Made by a program: the position numbers and the translations under genes
The notes under the pieces: model-generated
The model's input: the letters and a program-made list of their open reading frames with translations, nothing else
What the model was told of the DNA's origin: nothing
The model's database searches: none
In this document: piece after piece, positions 1 to 6,764 of the stretch
Layout of the letters: every line of letters starts with the position of its first letter
Position numbering within the stretch: the stretch's first letter is position 1
NCBI GenBank assembly: GCA_018712885.1
Contig: DVGE01000036.1
Location: forward strand, 1-10,919
Direction: 5' to 3'
Source: Candidatus Pullichristensenella stercoripullorum
GTDB taxonomy: Bacteria; Bacillota; Clostridia; Christensenellales; Aristaeellaceae
Length of the DNA stretch: 10,919 bases

Positions 1-400
1 TGGCGCTTTCGGCCAGTTCGAGGAAGCGCGCCATGCCGTAATCGAACTCATGGTTGCCCGGCACGGCCGCGTCGTAGCCCATTTCGTTCATGATGCGCGT
101 GACATACTCGCCCTCGGAGAGCGAGCCGAGCGGCGCGCCCTGGATGGCGTCGCCCACGTCGATGAGCAGCACGTCCTTGCCCGCTTCTTCCAGCGCCGCC
201 CGGACGCCGGCCACGCCCGCGTAACCGAGGCCCTCGCTGACGCCGCAGTGTACGTCGGTCGTGAAGAGGATCACGGCCTGCGCATCCGCAAAGGCGGCGT
301 CCCCCGCGCCCGCGAACGTCTCCGCGGAGGCCGGGAGCAGCAAAAGCGCCGCCGTCAGGCAAAAGAGCAGCAGCCGTTTGAGCACCTTGTTCATATCCAT
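1..400 (-). CDS. Secreted metallophosphoesterase, 5'-nucleotidase type (5' part, runs off left edge)
   Basis: This is the first 133 codons of a gene that continues beyond base 1. The start is the ATG at 400, preceded by AGGAGG about 7 bases upstream; a second in-frame ATG lies at 394. Residues 1-26 form a signal peptide: Lys/Arg at 5-9, a Leu/Ala-rich core, and a likely cut after ALPASA-like residues (PASA, 23-26). Three metal-site motifs of the calcineurin-like, 5'-nucleotidase (UshA/YfkN) fold follow: D49-V-H51, GDAIQG at 83-88, and GNHEFDYG at 115-122. Family knowledge predicts a two-metal phosphoesterase acting outside the membrane on nucleotides or related phosphate esters. The substrate cannot be set because the C-terminal nucleotide-binding domain is outside the window. 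It lies 106 bp after rnfB on the same strand; it has its own ribosome binding site and no clear promoter, so it may be read through from rnf or transcribed separately. Confidence 0.85.
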   Translation of the reverse strand, partial: MDMNKVLKRLLLFCLTAALLLLPASAETFAGAGDAAFADAQAVILFTTDVHCGVSEGLGYAGVAGVRAALEEAGKDVLLIDVGDAIQGAPLGSLSEGEYVTRIMNEMGYDAAVPGNHEFDYGMARFLELAESA

Positions 401-415
401 GCGTTTTCCTCCTTT

Positions 416-493
416 CCCCGCCTTGGGCGGGGCGAGCCGTGCGCACCCCTGTGCGCAGCGCAAGCCGCTCTCGCGTTCGCGCGCGGGAGCGGC
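416..493 (-). repeat. Cluster of three hairpins between rnfB and the nucleotidase gene
   Basis: Three inverted repeats fill most of the 106-bp gap. They are CCCCGCC-TTG-GGCGGGG (416-432, perfect 7 bp), TGCGCA-N6-TGCGCA (440-457, perfect 6 bp) and GCCGCTC...GAGCGGC (464-493, 7 bp with an inner CGCG-TTCG-CGCG). None is followed by a U-run on the minus strand, so this is not a standard intrinsic terminator. It could stabilise the 3' end of the rnf mRNA, reduce read-through into the nucleotidase gene, or mark a factor-dependent stop. Confidence 0.5.
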
Positions 494-506
494 CAAGAAA
501 CCGGGG

Positions 507-1520
507 TCATCGTTTGCGGAAAGGGAAGGCCCTGCCGGTCAAAAGCTGTATGCAGCCGTGGGTGCAGGCCTCGACGCACTCGCCGCAGCCGGTGCAGTTC
601 CACTCGATGATGCTGCGCTTGCCCTCGCCCGTGCCGGCGATGGCCTCGAACTGGCAGGCTTTCTGGCAGTCGCCGCAGCCGGTGCAGTCGGGATAGTCGA
701 TCACGGCGTGGCGGCGCATGTCGTCGTAGGCCATGATCGCGCCGGTAGGACAGGCGTCCACGCACTGCATGCAGCGGCGGCACTTGTCAAAGTCGATGTC
801 CGGCAGGTTGTCCACCAGCCGCAAGGCGCCGAACTTGCAGGCGCGCTGGCACTTGCCGCAGCCGATGCAGCCGGCCGTGCAGGATTCGCGCACCACCTTG
901 CCGCTCAGGTGCGCCGAACAGGCGCTGTGCACGGGGTGGCTGGCGGTCATCAGCTGCAGCACGCCGCGCGGACAGGCGGTGAGGCACACGCCGCAGCCGA
1001 CGCACTTTTCCTCGTCCACCGCCGCCAGACGGCCCTCGACCACGTGAATGGCCCCGAAGGGACAGGCGGCTTCGCAATCGCCAAAGCCGAGGCAGCTGTA
1101 TTCGCAGGCCTTGTCGCCGCCGGCCACCAGCGCCGCGCTCTTGCAGTCCCTAGGCCCATCGTAGTCAAAGCGCAGTTTGCAGCGGTCGAGGCTGCCGCGG
1201 CAGCGCACCGTGGCCACGCGCTTTTCCTGCTTGCCGGCCTCCACGCCCATGACCTGGGCGACGGCCTGCGCCACAGCTTCGCCGCCGACGGGACACTTGT
1301 TCACCGGGGCGTTGCCCGCGGCGACTTCCTGCGCGTAGGCGTCGCAGCCGGCGTAGCCGCAGCCGCCACAGTTGGCTCCGGGCAGACATTCGCGCACCTG
1401 CGCCTTGCGGGGGTCTTCCTCGACGCGGAAGATGCGGCCGACGATGGCGAGCAGCGCCCCGAAGATCAGCCCCATGCCGCCGATCATCAGCGCGGCGGTC
1501 AGGATCGGTTTGAAGTCCAT
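507..1520 (-). CDS. rnfB: RnfB, iron-sulfur subunit of the Rnf complex (long multi-cluster form)
   Basis: 337 residues, last gene of the rnf operon. RnfB receives electrons from reduced ferredoxin and passes them into the Rnf complex. Residues 6-30 form one membrane helix. The N-terminal cluster domain follows, with C45, C51, C54 and C59 in the LPGANCGGCGYAGC motif plus C76. Then come ferredoxin-type motifs: C139/C143/C149/C153 and C173/C176/C179/C183; C218/C221/C224/C228 and C247/C250/C253/C257; C279/C282/C285/C289 and C309/C312/C315/C319. That is up to six [4Fe-4S] sites besides the N-terminal one. Three of the six (fourth Cys at C228, C289 and C319) lack the usual Pro after the last Cys. 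The proteobacterial RsxB is much shorter, with two such motifs; extended forms are known in clostridial-type Rnf. The start is the ATG at 1520 behind GAGGGGAGGGG, 14 bp after the rnfA stop. The C-terminus is short and basic. Confidence 0.95.
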   Translation of the reverse strand: MDFKPILTAALMIGGMGLIFGALLAIVGRIFRVEEDPRKAQVRECLPGANCGGCGYAGCDAYAQEVAAGNAPVNKCPVGGEAVAQAVAQVMGVEAGKQEKRVATVRCRGSLDRCKLRFDYDGPRDCKSAALVAGGDKACEYSCLGFGDCEAACPFGAIHVVEGRLAAVDEEKCVGCGVCLTACPRGVLQLMTASHPVHSACSAHLSGKVVRESCTAGCIGCGKCQRACKFGALRLVDNLPDIDFDKCRRCMQCVDACPTGAIMAYDDMRRHAVIDYPDCTGCGDCQKACQFEAIAGTGEGKRSIIEWNCTGCGECVEACTHGCIQLLTGRAFPFRKR

Positions 1521-1534
1521 CTCTTCCCCTCCCC

Positions 1535-2104
1535 TCAGATCAGGCCCGCGAAGCCCGAGAAAGCCACGGCCATCAGGCCCGCGGCGATCAGCGCGCCGGG
1601 AAAGCCGTCCATCCAGGCGGGCAGGTCGCTCATTTCCATCTTCTCGCGGATGCCGGAGAAGAGCACGATGGCCAGCGTGAACCCGATGGCGGCGCCGAAG
1701 CCGTTGACGACGCTCTCGATAAGGTTATAGCCGCTGTCCACATTGAGGATGGTGGCGCCCAGCACCGCGCAGTTGGTGGTGATGAGCGGCAGATACACGC
1801 CCAGCGCCTGATAGAGCGCGTAGCTCAGTTTGCGCAAGACCAGCTCCACCACCTGCACGAGCACGGCGATGACGAGTATGAAGGCGATGGTCTGCAGATA
1901 CTCCAATTCCAGCGCCACCAGCAGCTGGCGCACAAAGTAGGTGGCGAGCGAGGCCACGGTGATGACGAACGTCACCGCCATGCCCATGCCGAACGCGGTC
2001 TCGGTCTTTTTGGACACGCCCAGGAACGGGCAGCAGCCCATGAACTTGTTCATCACGAAGTTGTTGACCAGCACCGCGCCCACAAAGATGAGGATGAGGT
2101 TCAT
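1535..2104 (-). CDS. rnfA: RnfA, integral membrane subunit of the Rnf complex
   Basis: 189 residues, the family's usual length, with about six membrane helices and almost no soluble part. Together with RnfE it forms the membrane core through which ions are thought to move. Conserved cysteines are visible at C24/C25 (NKFMGCCPFLG) and C112 (ITTNCAVLG). In the related Na+-NQR subunits NqrD/NqrE, the equivalent cysteines hold an Fe-S cluster inside the membrane shared between the two subunits; I infer the same here. The start is the ATG at 2104: AAGGAGG precedes it, and its ATG overlaps the rnfE stop as ATGA. The reading frame stays open further upstream, but that stretch lies inside rnfE and reads as unrelated Arg/Gly-rich sequence. 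Confidence 0.95.
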   Translation of the reverse strand: MNLILIFVGAVLVNNFVMNKFMGCCPFLGVSKKTETAFGMGMAVTFVITVASLATYFVRQLLVALELEYLQTIAFILVIAVLVQVVELVLRKLSYALYQALGVYLPLITTNCAVLGATILNVDSGYNLIESVVNGFGAAIGFTLAIVLFSGIREKMEMSDLPAWMDGFPGALIAAGLMAVAFSGFAGLI

Positions 2105-2727
2105 TTCGCCGCCTCCTTCCGTTTCTGCGAGCGGGCCGCGATGCCCGTCACCGCCGCCAGCGTCAGTCCCAGGAGGATGAAGCCGCCGGCCGGCTGCACA
2201 GCGATGGCCATGGGCTCGAACCACTCGGGCATGAAGCGCGTGCCGAAGATGGTGCCCGAGCCGAGCAATTCGCGGATGCAGGACAAAAGCGTGATCGCCA
2301 GCGTAAAGCCCAGCCCCATGCCCAGGCCGTCCGCGGCGCTGAGGAGCGGCGGGTTCTTGAAGGCGAACGCCTCGGCGCGGGCGAAGATGATGCAGTTGAC
2401 GACGATCAGGGAGATGAACACGCCCAGCGTGTCATACAGATCGGGCAAAAAGGCGTGCATCACCATCTCCACCACGGTGACGAACGTGGCGATGATGACG
2501 ATGAAGGCCGGGATGCGGATCTTTTCCGGGATGAGGTTGCGCAAAAGCGAGATCACCAGGTTGGAAAAGACCAGCACGAACGTCGTCGCCAGGCCCATGC
2601 CGATGCCGTTGGAGGCCTGATAGGTGATCGCCAGCGTCGGGCACATGCCCAGCACCAGGCGGAAGGTGGGGTTCTCGTTGAAGATGCCGTTCAAAAACGT
2701 CTTGCGCAAGGCTTTCAGATCCATCAT
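2101..2727 (-). CDS. rnfE: RnfE, integral membrane subunit of the Rnf complex
   Basis: 208 residues, paralogous to RnfA in fold and position, with about six membrane helices. It has the paired cysteines expected of the family: C29 in LVLGMCPTLA and C112 in IVVNCIIFARAEAFA. These likely share a membrane Fe-S cluster with RnfA (inferred from NqrD/E). GxGLGFTLA and IRELLGSGTIFG in the C-terminal half are typical of RnfE/NqrD. Two adjacent ATG codons (2727 and 2724) can serve as start. The first overlaps the rnfG stop as ATGA and the C-terminus overlaps rnfA by 4 bp, so translation is probably coupled from G through E to A. Confidence 0.95.
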   Translation of the reverse strand: MMDLKALRKTFLNGIFNENPTFRLVLGMCPTLAITYQASNGIGMGLATTFVLVFSNLVISLLRNLIPEKIRIPAFIVIIATFVTVVEMVMHAFLPDLYDTLGVFISLIVVNCIIFARAEAFAFKNPPLLSAADGLGMGLGFTLAITLLSCIRELLGSGTIFGTRFMPEWFEPMAIAVQPAGGFILLGLTLAAVTGIAARSQKRKEAAK

Positions 2728-3263
2728 TCCACCCCCTCGACGCCGAGCACGTCGCGCGCGTGCGCGAGCGCCTGCGATACCGCGCCGCGCACCGCGTTCG
2801 AAGACACGGTCGCGCCGCTCATGGCATCCACGCCCTGCGCCGCGTCCGCCTGCGTAAGGCCGACGAAGCTCTGCAAAAACGGCGCTTCGTCCGCTGTGCC
2901 GAGGCCCTTGGTCTCAGCGTGGGACGCGACGCTCACGCCGCTGACCGCGCCGTCCCTGATGCCCACGGAGAGCACCACGTCGCCGCCATAACCCCGGCTC
3001 GAAAGCTCATAGACGTAGCCGACGGTCTGGCCGTCATCGTCCAGCGCCGCGTAAACGCTCTGGATGGCGTCGTAGCCGGTCGTGTCCGTCTGCAAGGCTT
3101 CAAAATCATAATCGCCGATAACGGCGATGCGGGAGCCGTCGGCCTTTAAGCGCTCGTTGCGGGCGATGGGCTCCTCGGTGACGGCGTTGACCACCGCCAG
3201 CAAAAGCCCGGCGACCAGGGCAAAGAGCATCAGACGCACGCCCAGTTTCACCGTTTCACGCAC
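2724..3263 (-). CDS. rnfG: RnfG, FMN-carrying subunit of the Rnf complex
   Basis: 179 residues. One N-terminal membrane anchor (about 10-28) is followed by an extracytoplasmic FMN-binding domain. The flavin-attachment motif SGATVSS is at 149-155, and T152 is the residue expected to carry covalently bound FMN through a phosphoester bond. An upstream GYGGDVVLSVG stretch (91-101) and the ETKGLGT segment (117-123) also match the family. Attachment normally needs the flavin transferase ApbE, which is not in this window. The start is GTG at 3263, with GGGGAGG 9 bases upstream, and it overlaps the end of rnfD by 8 bp. No in-frame ATG fits as well, because the next Met (residue 12) lies inside the membrane anchor. 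Confidence 0.94.
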   Translation of the reverse strand: MRETVKLGVRLMLFALVAGLLLAVVNAVTEEPIARNERLKADGSRIAVIGDYDFEALQTDTTGYDAIQSVYAALDDDGQTVGYVYELSSRGYGGDVVLSVGIRDGAVSGVSVASHAETKGLGTADEAPFLQSFVGLTQADAAQGVDAMSGATVSSNAVRGAVSQALAHARDVLGVEGVE

Positions 3264-4197
3264 GCTTCTTCACCTCCCCGTAGACGCGCGGCCGCGTGTA
3301 GCGGTCGATGAGCGGCACCGTCAGGTTCATGATCAGCACCGCGTAGCTCACGCCCTCGGCCATGGAGGAAAAGCGGCGGATGACGAAGGCGATGAGGCCG
3401 CAGCCCACGCCCATGATGAACTTGCCCACCGGCGTGACCGGCGAGGTGGCGTAGTCCGTGGCCATGAAGAAGGCCGCCAGGAACGCGCCGCCGGAAAGTA
3501 TGGCGTAGAGGCCGGCGTAGGCCGAGCCCTCCGCCAGCCAGGTGCAGACAAAGAGCGTCAGAAGCATCATGACCGGCACGCGCCAGGAGATCACCTTGCG
3601 CACGATCAGGTAGACGCCGCCCACGAGGATGGCCACGCGCCCCACCTCGCCGATGCAGCCGGGGCACTGGCCGATGAAGAGCTGCCAGAGGCTATAGCTC
3701 TCCTGCGCCGCCAGAGGCGTGGCCGTGGAGACAGCGTCCACGCCCCGCACCGCCACCTGATAGGCGCTGCCGGACATGTAGCCCACCCACGAGGTCATGA
3801 GGATGGCGCGGGCGGTCAGCGCCGGGTTGACGAAATTGCTCCCCAGCCCGCCAAAGATCATTTTCACCAGCACGATGGCCAGCAGCGTGCCGATCACCGG
3901 CATCCACACAGGCACGCTCACAGGCAGATTGTAGGCCAGCAGGACGCCCGTGACCACGGCGCTGAGATCGCCGACCGTGCACAGCTTCTTGGCCATGCGC
4001 GTGTAGAGCCACTCCCAAAATACCGCCGACGCCGCCGAGACCGCGATGATCAGCAGCGCCCGCCAGCCGAAATACCAGACGCCGAACGCGCCCGCCGGCA
4101 CCAGCGCCACGATCACCTCGAGCATCACGCCCTGCACCGTGCGGCCGGCGTGGATATGCGGCGAGGACGACGCGCGCCGCAAGGCCAGATCCTCCAT
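3256..4197 (-). CDS. rnfD: RnfD, flavin-carrying membrane subunit of the Rnf complex
   Basis: 313 residues, with many membrane helices. The N-terminal SSPHIHAG (10-18) and the long hydrophobic body match RnfD/NqrB. The flavinylation motif DAVSTATPL is at 154-162, with T160 the expected covalent FMN site. GLGSNFVNPALTARAIL (117-133) and MATDYATSPVTPVGK (245-259) are further conserved loops. The start is the ATG at 4197, behind AGGAGGAG with a 7-base spacer. The frame is open for another 53 codons upstream, but those overlap the gap and the end of rnfC and read as Arg/Pro-rich noise. Unlike the other rnf junctions, a 68-bp gap separates rnfC from rnfD. The C-terminus ends in a basic tail that overlaps the rnfG start. 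Confidence 0.95.
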   Translation of the reverse strand: MEDLALRRASSSPHIHAGRTVQGVMLEVIVALVPAGAFGVWYFGWRALLIIAVSAASAVFWEWLYTRMAKKLCTVGDLSAVVTGVLLAYNLPVSVPVWMPVIGTLLAIVLVKMIFGGLGSNFVNPALTARAILMTSWVGYMSGSAYQVAVRGVDAVSTATPLAAQESYSLWQLFIGQCPGCIGEVGRVAILVGGVYLIVRKVISWRVPVMMLLTLFVCTWLAEGSAYAGLYAILSGGAFLAAFFMATDYATSPVTPVGKFIMGVGCGLIAFVIRRFSSMAEGVSYAVLIMNLTVPLIDRYTRPRVYGEVKKRA

Positions 4198-4227
4198 GCG
4201 AAATCTCCTCCTGTCGCTGATTCCCTT

Positions 4228-4251
4228 GCCCCGAACGCACATGCGCGGGGC
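4228..4251 (-). other. Intercistronic hairpin between rnfC and rnfD
   Basis: GCCCCG (4228-4233) pairs perfectly with CGGGGC (4246-4251), and within it CGCA pairs with TGCG (4236-4245), leaving a two-base bulge. On the minus strand the following bases are A/G-rich, not a U-run, so this does not look like an intrinsic terminator. It sits upstream of the rnfD ribosome binding site and may act in mRNA processing, stability or relative expression of rnfC. Confidence 0.5.
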
Positions 4252-4265
4252 GCGCCTGCAACGTT

Positions 4266-5573
4266 TTAGCGAGCGCGTTTGAGCGCGCCCTTGGCGGCGC
4301 GGATGTACTGCACCAGCGGCAGCCGCGCCGGGCATTGGTAGGCACAGGCGCCGCACTCGATGCAGTCCATGACGTGGTGCGCGTCGCGCGCGCGGTCGTA
4401 AAAACCCTTGCGGGAAAGGGCGTAGAGCGTGAGCGGCATCAGCCCCACCGGGCAGACGGCCACGCAGCCGCCGCAGCGCACGCAGTTGCCCAGCGGCTTT
4501 TCCGGCCCTTCGTCTTCAAAGAGCAGTATGCCGGAGACGCCCTTGGTCACGGGCGTGTGCAGGTCGTAGACGCACTGGCCCATCATCGGCCCGCCGAGGA
4601 CGATCTTGCCCGTTTCCGTCTGCGTTCCCCCGCAACAGGCGACGAGCTCGCCGATCTCCGTGCCGATGCGCGCGCGCAGGTTTTTGGGTCCACCCACCAT
4701 GCCGTCCACGGTGAGCACGCGCTCGATGAGCGGCCGGCCCTCGCGCACGGCCCGGGAGATGGCGGCGGCGGTGGAGACATTGACCACCACGCAGCCCGCG
4801 TCCATCGGCAGTCCGCCCGAGGGAACGCGGCGGCCGGTGAGCACCTGGATGAGCTGCTTTTCGCTGCCCTGCGGGTACTTGGTGCGCACCGCGCGGACGT
4901 GCACGTCCGACCCCGCGGCCTTTTGCAGGCTCTCGGCGGCGTCGGGCTTGTCGTCCTCCACGCCGATGAGCATCTGCCGCGCGCCGACGATCTGCGCGGC
5001 GATGCGCAGACCGTCCACCACCGCGTCCGCGTCTTCGAGCATCACGCGATGATCGGCGCTCAAAAACGGCTCGCACTCCGCGCCGTTGAGGATGACGGCG
5101 TCGATAGGCTTATCCTTGGGCGGAGAGAGCTTGACATGAGTGGGAAACGTCGCCCCGCCCAGGCCGACGACGCCCGCCTCGCGGATGGCTGCGAGCAGCA
5201 GCACGGGGTCGTCCGCGCCGGAGACGCCTTTGTGCTCGACCCATTCGTCGAGGCCGTCGTTTTCCAGAATGACCGCGCTCACGCGCCGGCCCCCGGCGAT
5301 GACGCGCGGCTGGATGCCCTTGACCTTGCCGGAGACCGGCGCGTGCACCGCCGCGCTGACATAGCCGTCCGCCTCGCCGATCTTCTGTCCCATCAGCACG
5401 CGCTCGCCGATCTTTACCAGCGGCTTGCAGGGCGCGCCGGCATGCTGCAACAGCGGCACCACCGCCACGGCGGGCGCGGGCGCGTTCTCGATCGGCTTTG
5501 CGCCGGTCGCGCGCTTTTCGCTCTCGCCCGCGCACGGATGCACGCCGCGGCGAAAGGTCAATGTCTTGCCCAA
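4266..5573 (-). CDS. rnfC: RnfC, NADH/FMN-binding subunit of the Rnf complex
   Basis: 435 residues, first gene of the operon. RnfC is the peripheral cytoplasmic subunit that exchanges electrons with NAD+/NADH. TFRRGVHP (6-13) is the usual N-terminal signature. GLGGATFPTHVKL (137-149) and ILNGAECEP (161-169) form the flavin/NADH-binding region shared with NuoF. A SLBB-like stretch follows (about 255-310). Two [4Fe-4S] motifs lie near the end: C364/C367/C370/C374-P and C404/C407/C410/C414-P. The C-terminus is Lys/Arg-rich and short; there is no long Ala/Lys-rich extension as in E. coli RsxC. The best start is TTG at 5573: it gives the conserved N-terminus and has GGGGG 7 bases upstream. The nearby ATG at 5587 is out of frame. 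Downstream rnfD is separated by 68 bp. Confidence 0.95.
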   Translation of the reverse strand: MGKTLTFRRGVHPCAGESEKRATGAKPIENAPAPAVAVVPLLQHAGAPCKPLVKIGERVLMGQKIGEADGYVSAAVHAPVSGKVKGIQPRVIAGGRRVSAVILENDGLDEWVEHKGVSGADDPVLLLAAIREAGVVGLGGATFPTHVKLSPPKDKPIDAVILNGAECEPFLSADHRVMLEDADAVVDGLRIAAQIVGARQMLIGVEDDKPDAAESLQKAAGSDVHVRAVRTKYPQGSEKQLIQVLTGRRVPSGGLPMDAGCVVVNVSTAAAISRAVREGRPLIERVLTVDGMVGGPKNLRARIGTEIGELVACCGGTQTETGKIVLGGPMMGQCVYDLHTPVTKGVSGILLFEDEGPEKPLGNCVRCGGCVAVCPVGLMPLTLYALSRKGFYDRARDAHHVMDCIECGACAYQCPARLPLVQYIRAAKGALKRAR

Positions 5574-5720
5574 TGCGAATCCCCCATTTTCCGCGCGCCT
5601 CGCGCGCCATATAAAATCGTATATACCCAGTCCTGCCGTTCACAGCGGAACGGCGCGGCGTGTTTCGCGCTCCTTACAGGAAAACTCGTCGACGCCGGTA
5701 AAATGCCATATCGTTTATGA
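5574..5720 (-). promoter_or_regulatory. Structured 5' leader of the rnf operon
   Basis: About 147 bases lie between the inferred transcription start and the rnfC TTG codon. Two hairpins are visible: GCCGTT-N8-AACGGC (5635-5654) and CGCGCG-CCT-CGCGCG (5592-5606). The second ends about 6 bases before the GGGGG ribosome binding site. I recognise no known riboswitch class and no convincing small ORF. The leader could modulate translation from the weak TTG start, but that is inference. Confidence 0.4.
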
Positions 5721-5738
5721 TATGCTATTATATCACAA
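5707..5738 (-). promoter_or_regulatory. Operator-like array of ATATC/GATAT half-sites over the rnf promoter
   Basis: Three half-sites alternate in orientation at exact 11-bp steps: ATATC (5708-5712), GATAT (5719-5723), ATATC (5730-5734). The middle one pairs with either neighbour, giving CATATC-N6-GATATG (5707-5724) and TGATAT-N6-ATATCA (5718-5735). The second extends to 9-bp arms with one mismatch (5715-5738). The array covers the -10 box and the predicted start, a position suited to repression. I do not recognise the regulator. Confidence 0.5.
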
Positions 5739-5775
5739 GCGCGGGAAATATGGTATATAAATTTTAAAAAAATTT
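5727..5775 (-). promoter_or_regulatory. Promoter of the rnf operon with AT-rich UP-like element
   Basis: On the minus strand, TATAAT (5732-5727) is preceded by TGA, giving an extended -10 (TGnTATAAT). At 17-bp spacing the -35 position reads TACCAT, a poor match. A run of A and T (5754-5775) lies where an UP element would contact the RNA polymerase alpha subunits. Predicted start is near 5720. This is the only AT-rich stretch in the rnfC-ispE gap. Confidence 0.65.
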
Positions 5776-5847
5776 GCGGATTGACCGAATTCCCTGCATC
5801 TCTTCAAACAAAACGGCTTTTCTTCATGTATCCGCGCGGCGAGGCGC

Positions 5848-5890
5848 AAAAACGGCCCCGCCCGCCGCGATCCGCGGGGGAAGGGCCGTT
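5848..5890 (-). terminator. Intrinsic terminator of ispE
   Basis: Reading the minus strand, AACGGCCC (5890-5883) pairs with GGGCCGTT (5858-5851). GC-rich sequence between them can pair further, and a run of five T follows (5852-5848). It lies 15 bp after the ispE stop and separates ispE from the rnf promoter. Confidence 0.85.
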
Positions 5891-5904
5891 CGCCGGGCGC
5901 GGGT

Positions 5905-6738
5905 TCAGCAAGTCCAGGTAAACAGCGCGCCGGGCACGCGATCCACGGCAGAAAGCGCTTCCGCCGCGGTGCGGAAAACGCCGAACACCGCCGAGCCGCT
6001 GCCGCTCATGCGCACCGCGCGCGCGCCCAACGCCCGCAATCGCGCCATGACCGCGCCGATCTCCGGCATCAGGGCGATGGAGGGCGCTTCCAGGGCGTTG
6101 CCGGAGAGCGCGTCTATTTTTTCCAGATCGCGGGCGAGGATGGCGCGGGCGAGGGCCTCGTTGTCCAGCCCCAGCGTGCCGCCCATGCGGTCGTACTCGC
6201 AGAACACCTGCGCCGTGGAAAGGCCCCTGCCCACGTGAACGATGGCCAGCGGATAGCGCTCGCCGTTGCCGAGGGCGCTGATCTTCTCCCCCATGCCGCG
6301 CACGCGGGCAAAGCCGCCGGCGATGCAGTAAGGCACGTCCGCTCCCAGTGTGCGGCCGATCTTCAGAAGCTCATCCACCGGCAGGCGCAATTCCCACAGG
6401 CGGTTAAGGGCGATGAGCGTGGCGGCGCAATCGGCGCTGCCGCCGCCCAGCCCGGCGCGGATGGGAATGTGCTTGGCGAGCGCGATGCGCGCCCCGAAGC
6501 GCTTGCCCATGTGGGCGTTGAGCGCCTGCGCCGCCTGCATGACGAGGTTGCGCCCGCCGACCGGCAGCGCCCTGCCGTTGACCGTGAGCGTCAGAAAGCG
6601 GGCGCGCTCGAACGTCAGCACGTCGGAAAGGTCGACGCGCTGCATGAGCATGTCCAGTTCGTGATAGCCGTCGTCCCTGCCGGCACACACGTCCAGCGAC
6701 CAGTTGATCTTCGCCTGCGCCCGCGCGGTGATCCTCAT
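5905..6738 (-). CDS. ispE: 4-diphosphocytidyl-2-C-methyl-D-erythritol kinase (IspE)
   Basis: 277 residues, normal length for the family. IspE phosphorylates CDP-methylerythritol with ATP, a middle step of the MEP pathway to isoprenoid precursors, in the cytoplasm. It is a GHMP kinase. The N-terminal AQAKINWSLDV holds K10, the conserved lysine of motif 1. The ATP-binding glycine loop is PIRAGLGGGSADCAATL (92-108). LGADVPYC (131-138) holds the catalytic D134, and MSGSGSAVFGVF (244-255) is motif 3. The start is the ATG at 6738 with GGGGGAG just upstream; the frame is open for 33 more codons, but these overlap the promoter and are not family-like. It is a single-gene unit: its own promoter upstream, a terminator downstream, and serS divergent. 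Confidence 0.95.
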   Translation of the reverse strand: MRITARAQAKINWSLDVCAGRDDGYHELDMLMQRVDLSDVLTFERARFLTLTVNGRALPVGGRNLVMQAAQALNAHMGKRFGARIALAKHIPIRAGLGGGSADCAATLIALNRLWELRLPVDELLKIGRTLGADVPYCIAGGFARVRGMGEKISALGNGERYPLAIVHVGRGLSTAQVFCEYDRMGGTLGLDNEALARAILARDLEKIDALSGNALEAPSIALMPEIGAVMARLRALGARAVRMSGSGSAVFGVFRTAAEALSAVDRVPGALFTWTC

Positions 6739-6764
6739 GCCCTCTCCCCCATCGCTTTGGTAAC

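Noticed and set aside
261..1730. Plus-strand open frame (489 codons) opposite rnfB and rnfA
   Set aside because: The minus-strand rnf genes have conserved Cys motifs and ribosome binding sites; this frame has neither.
4228..4251. Intrinsic terminator between rnfC and rnfD
   Set aside because: No U-run follows the hairpin, and termination here would cut off the other five genes of the complex.
507..5573. Na+-NQR operon instead of Rnf
   Set aside because: The presence of a multi-cluster RnfB, an RnfC with two C-terminal [4Fe-4S] motifs, and the C-D-G-E-A-B order, with no NqrF-like gene, identify Rnf.
4335..5720. Long plus-strand open frame (461 codons) opposite rnfC
   Set aside because: It mirrors rnfC, is His/Arg/Ala-rich without any recognisable motif, and has no fitting ribosome binding site. 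In GC-rich DNA the strand opposite a gene often lacks stops.
5715..5738. Rex or Fnr binding site at the rnf promoter
   Set aside because: One side reads TTGTGA, as in Rex sites, but the arms are separated so that the palindrome is 24 bp rather than about 18, and the core is GATAT/ATATC. Fnr's TTGAT-N4-ATCAA is also not met.
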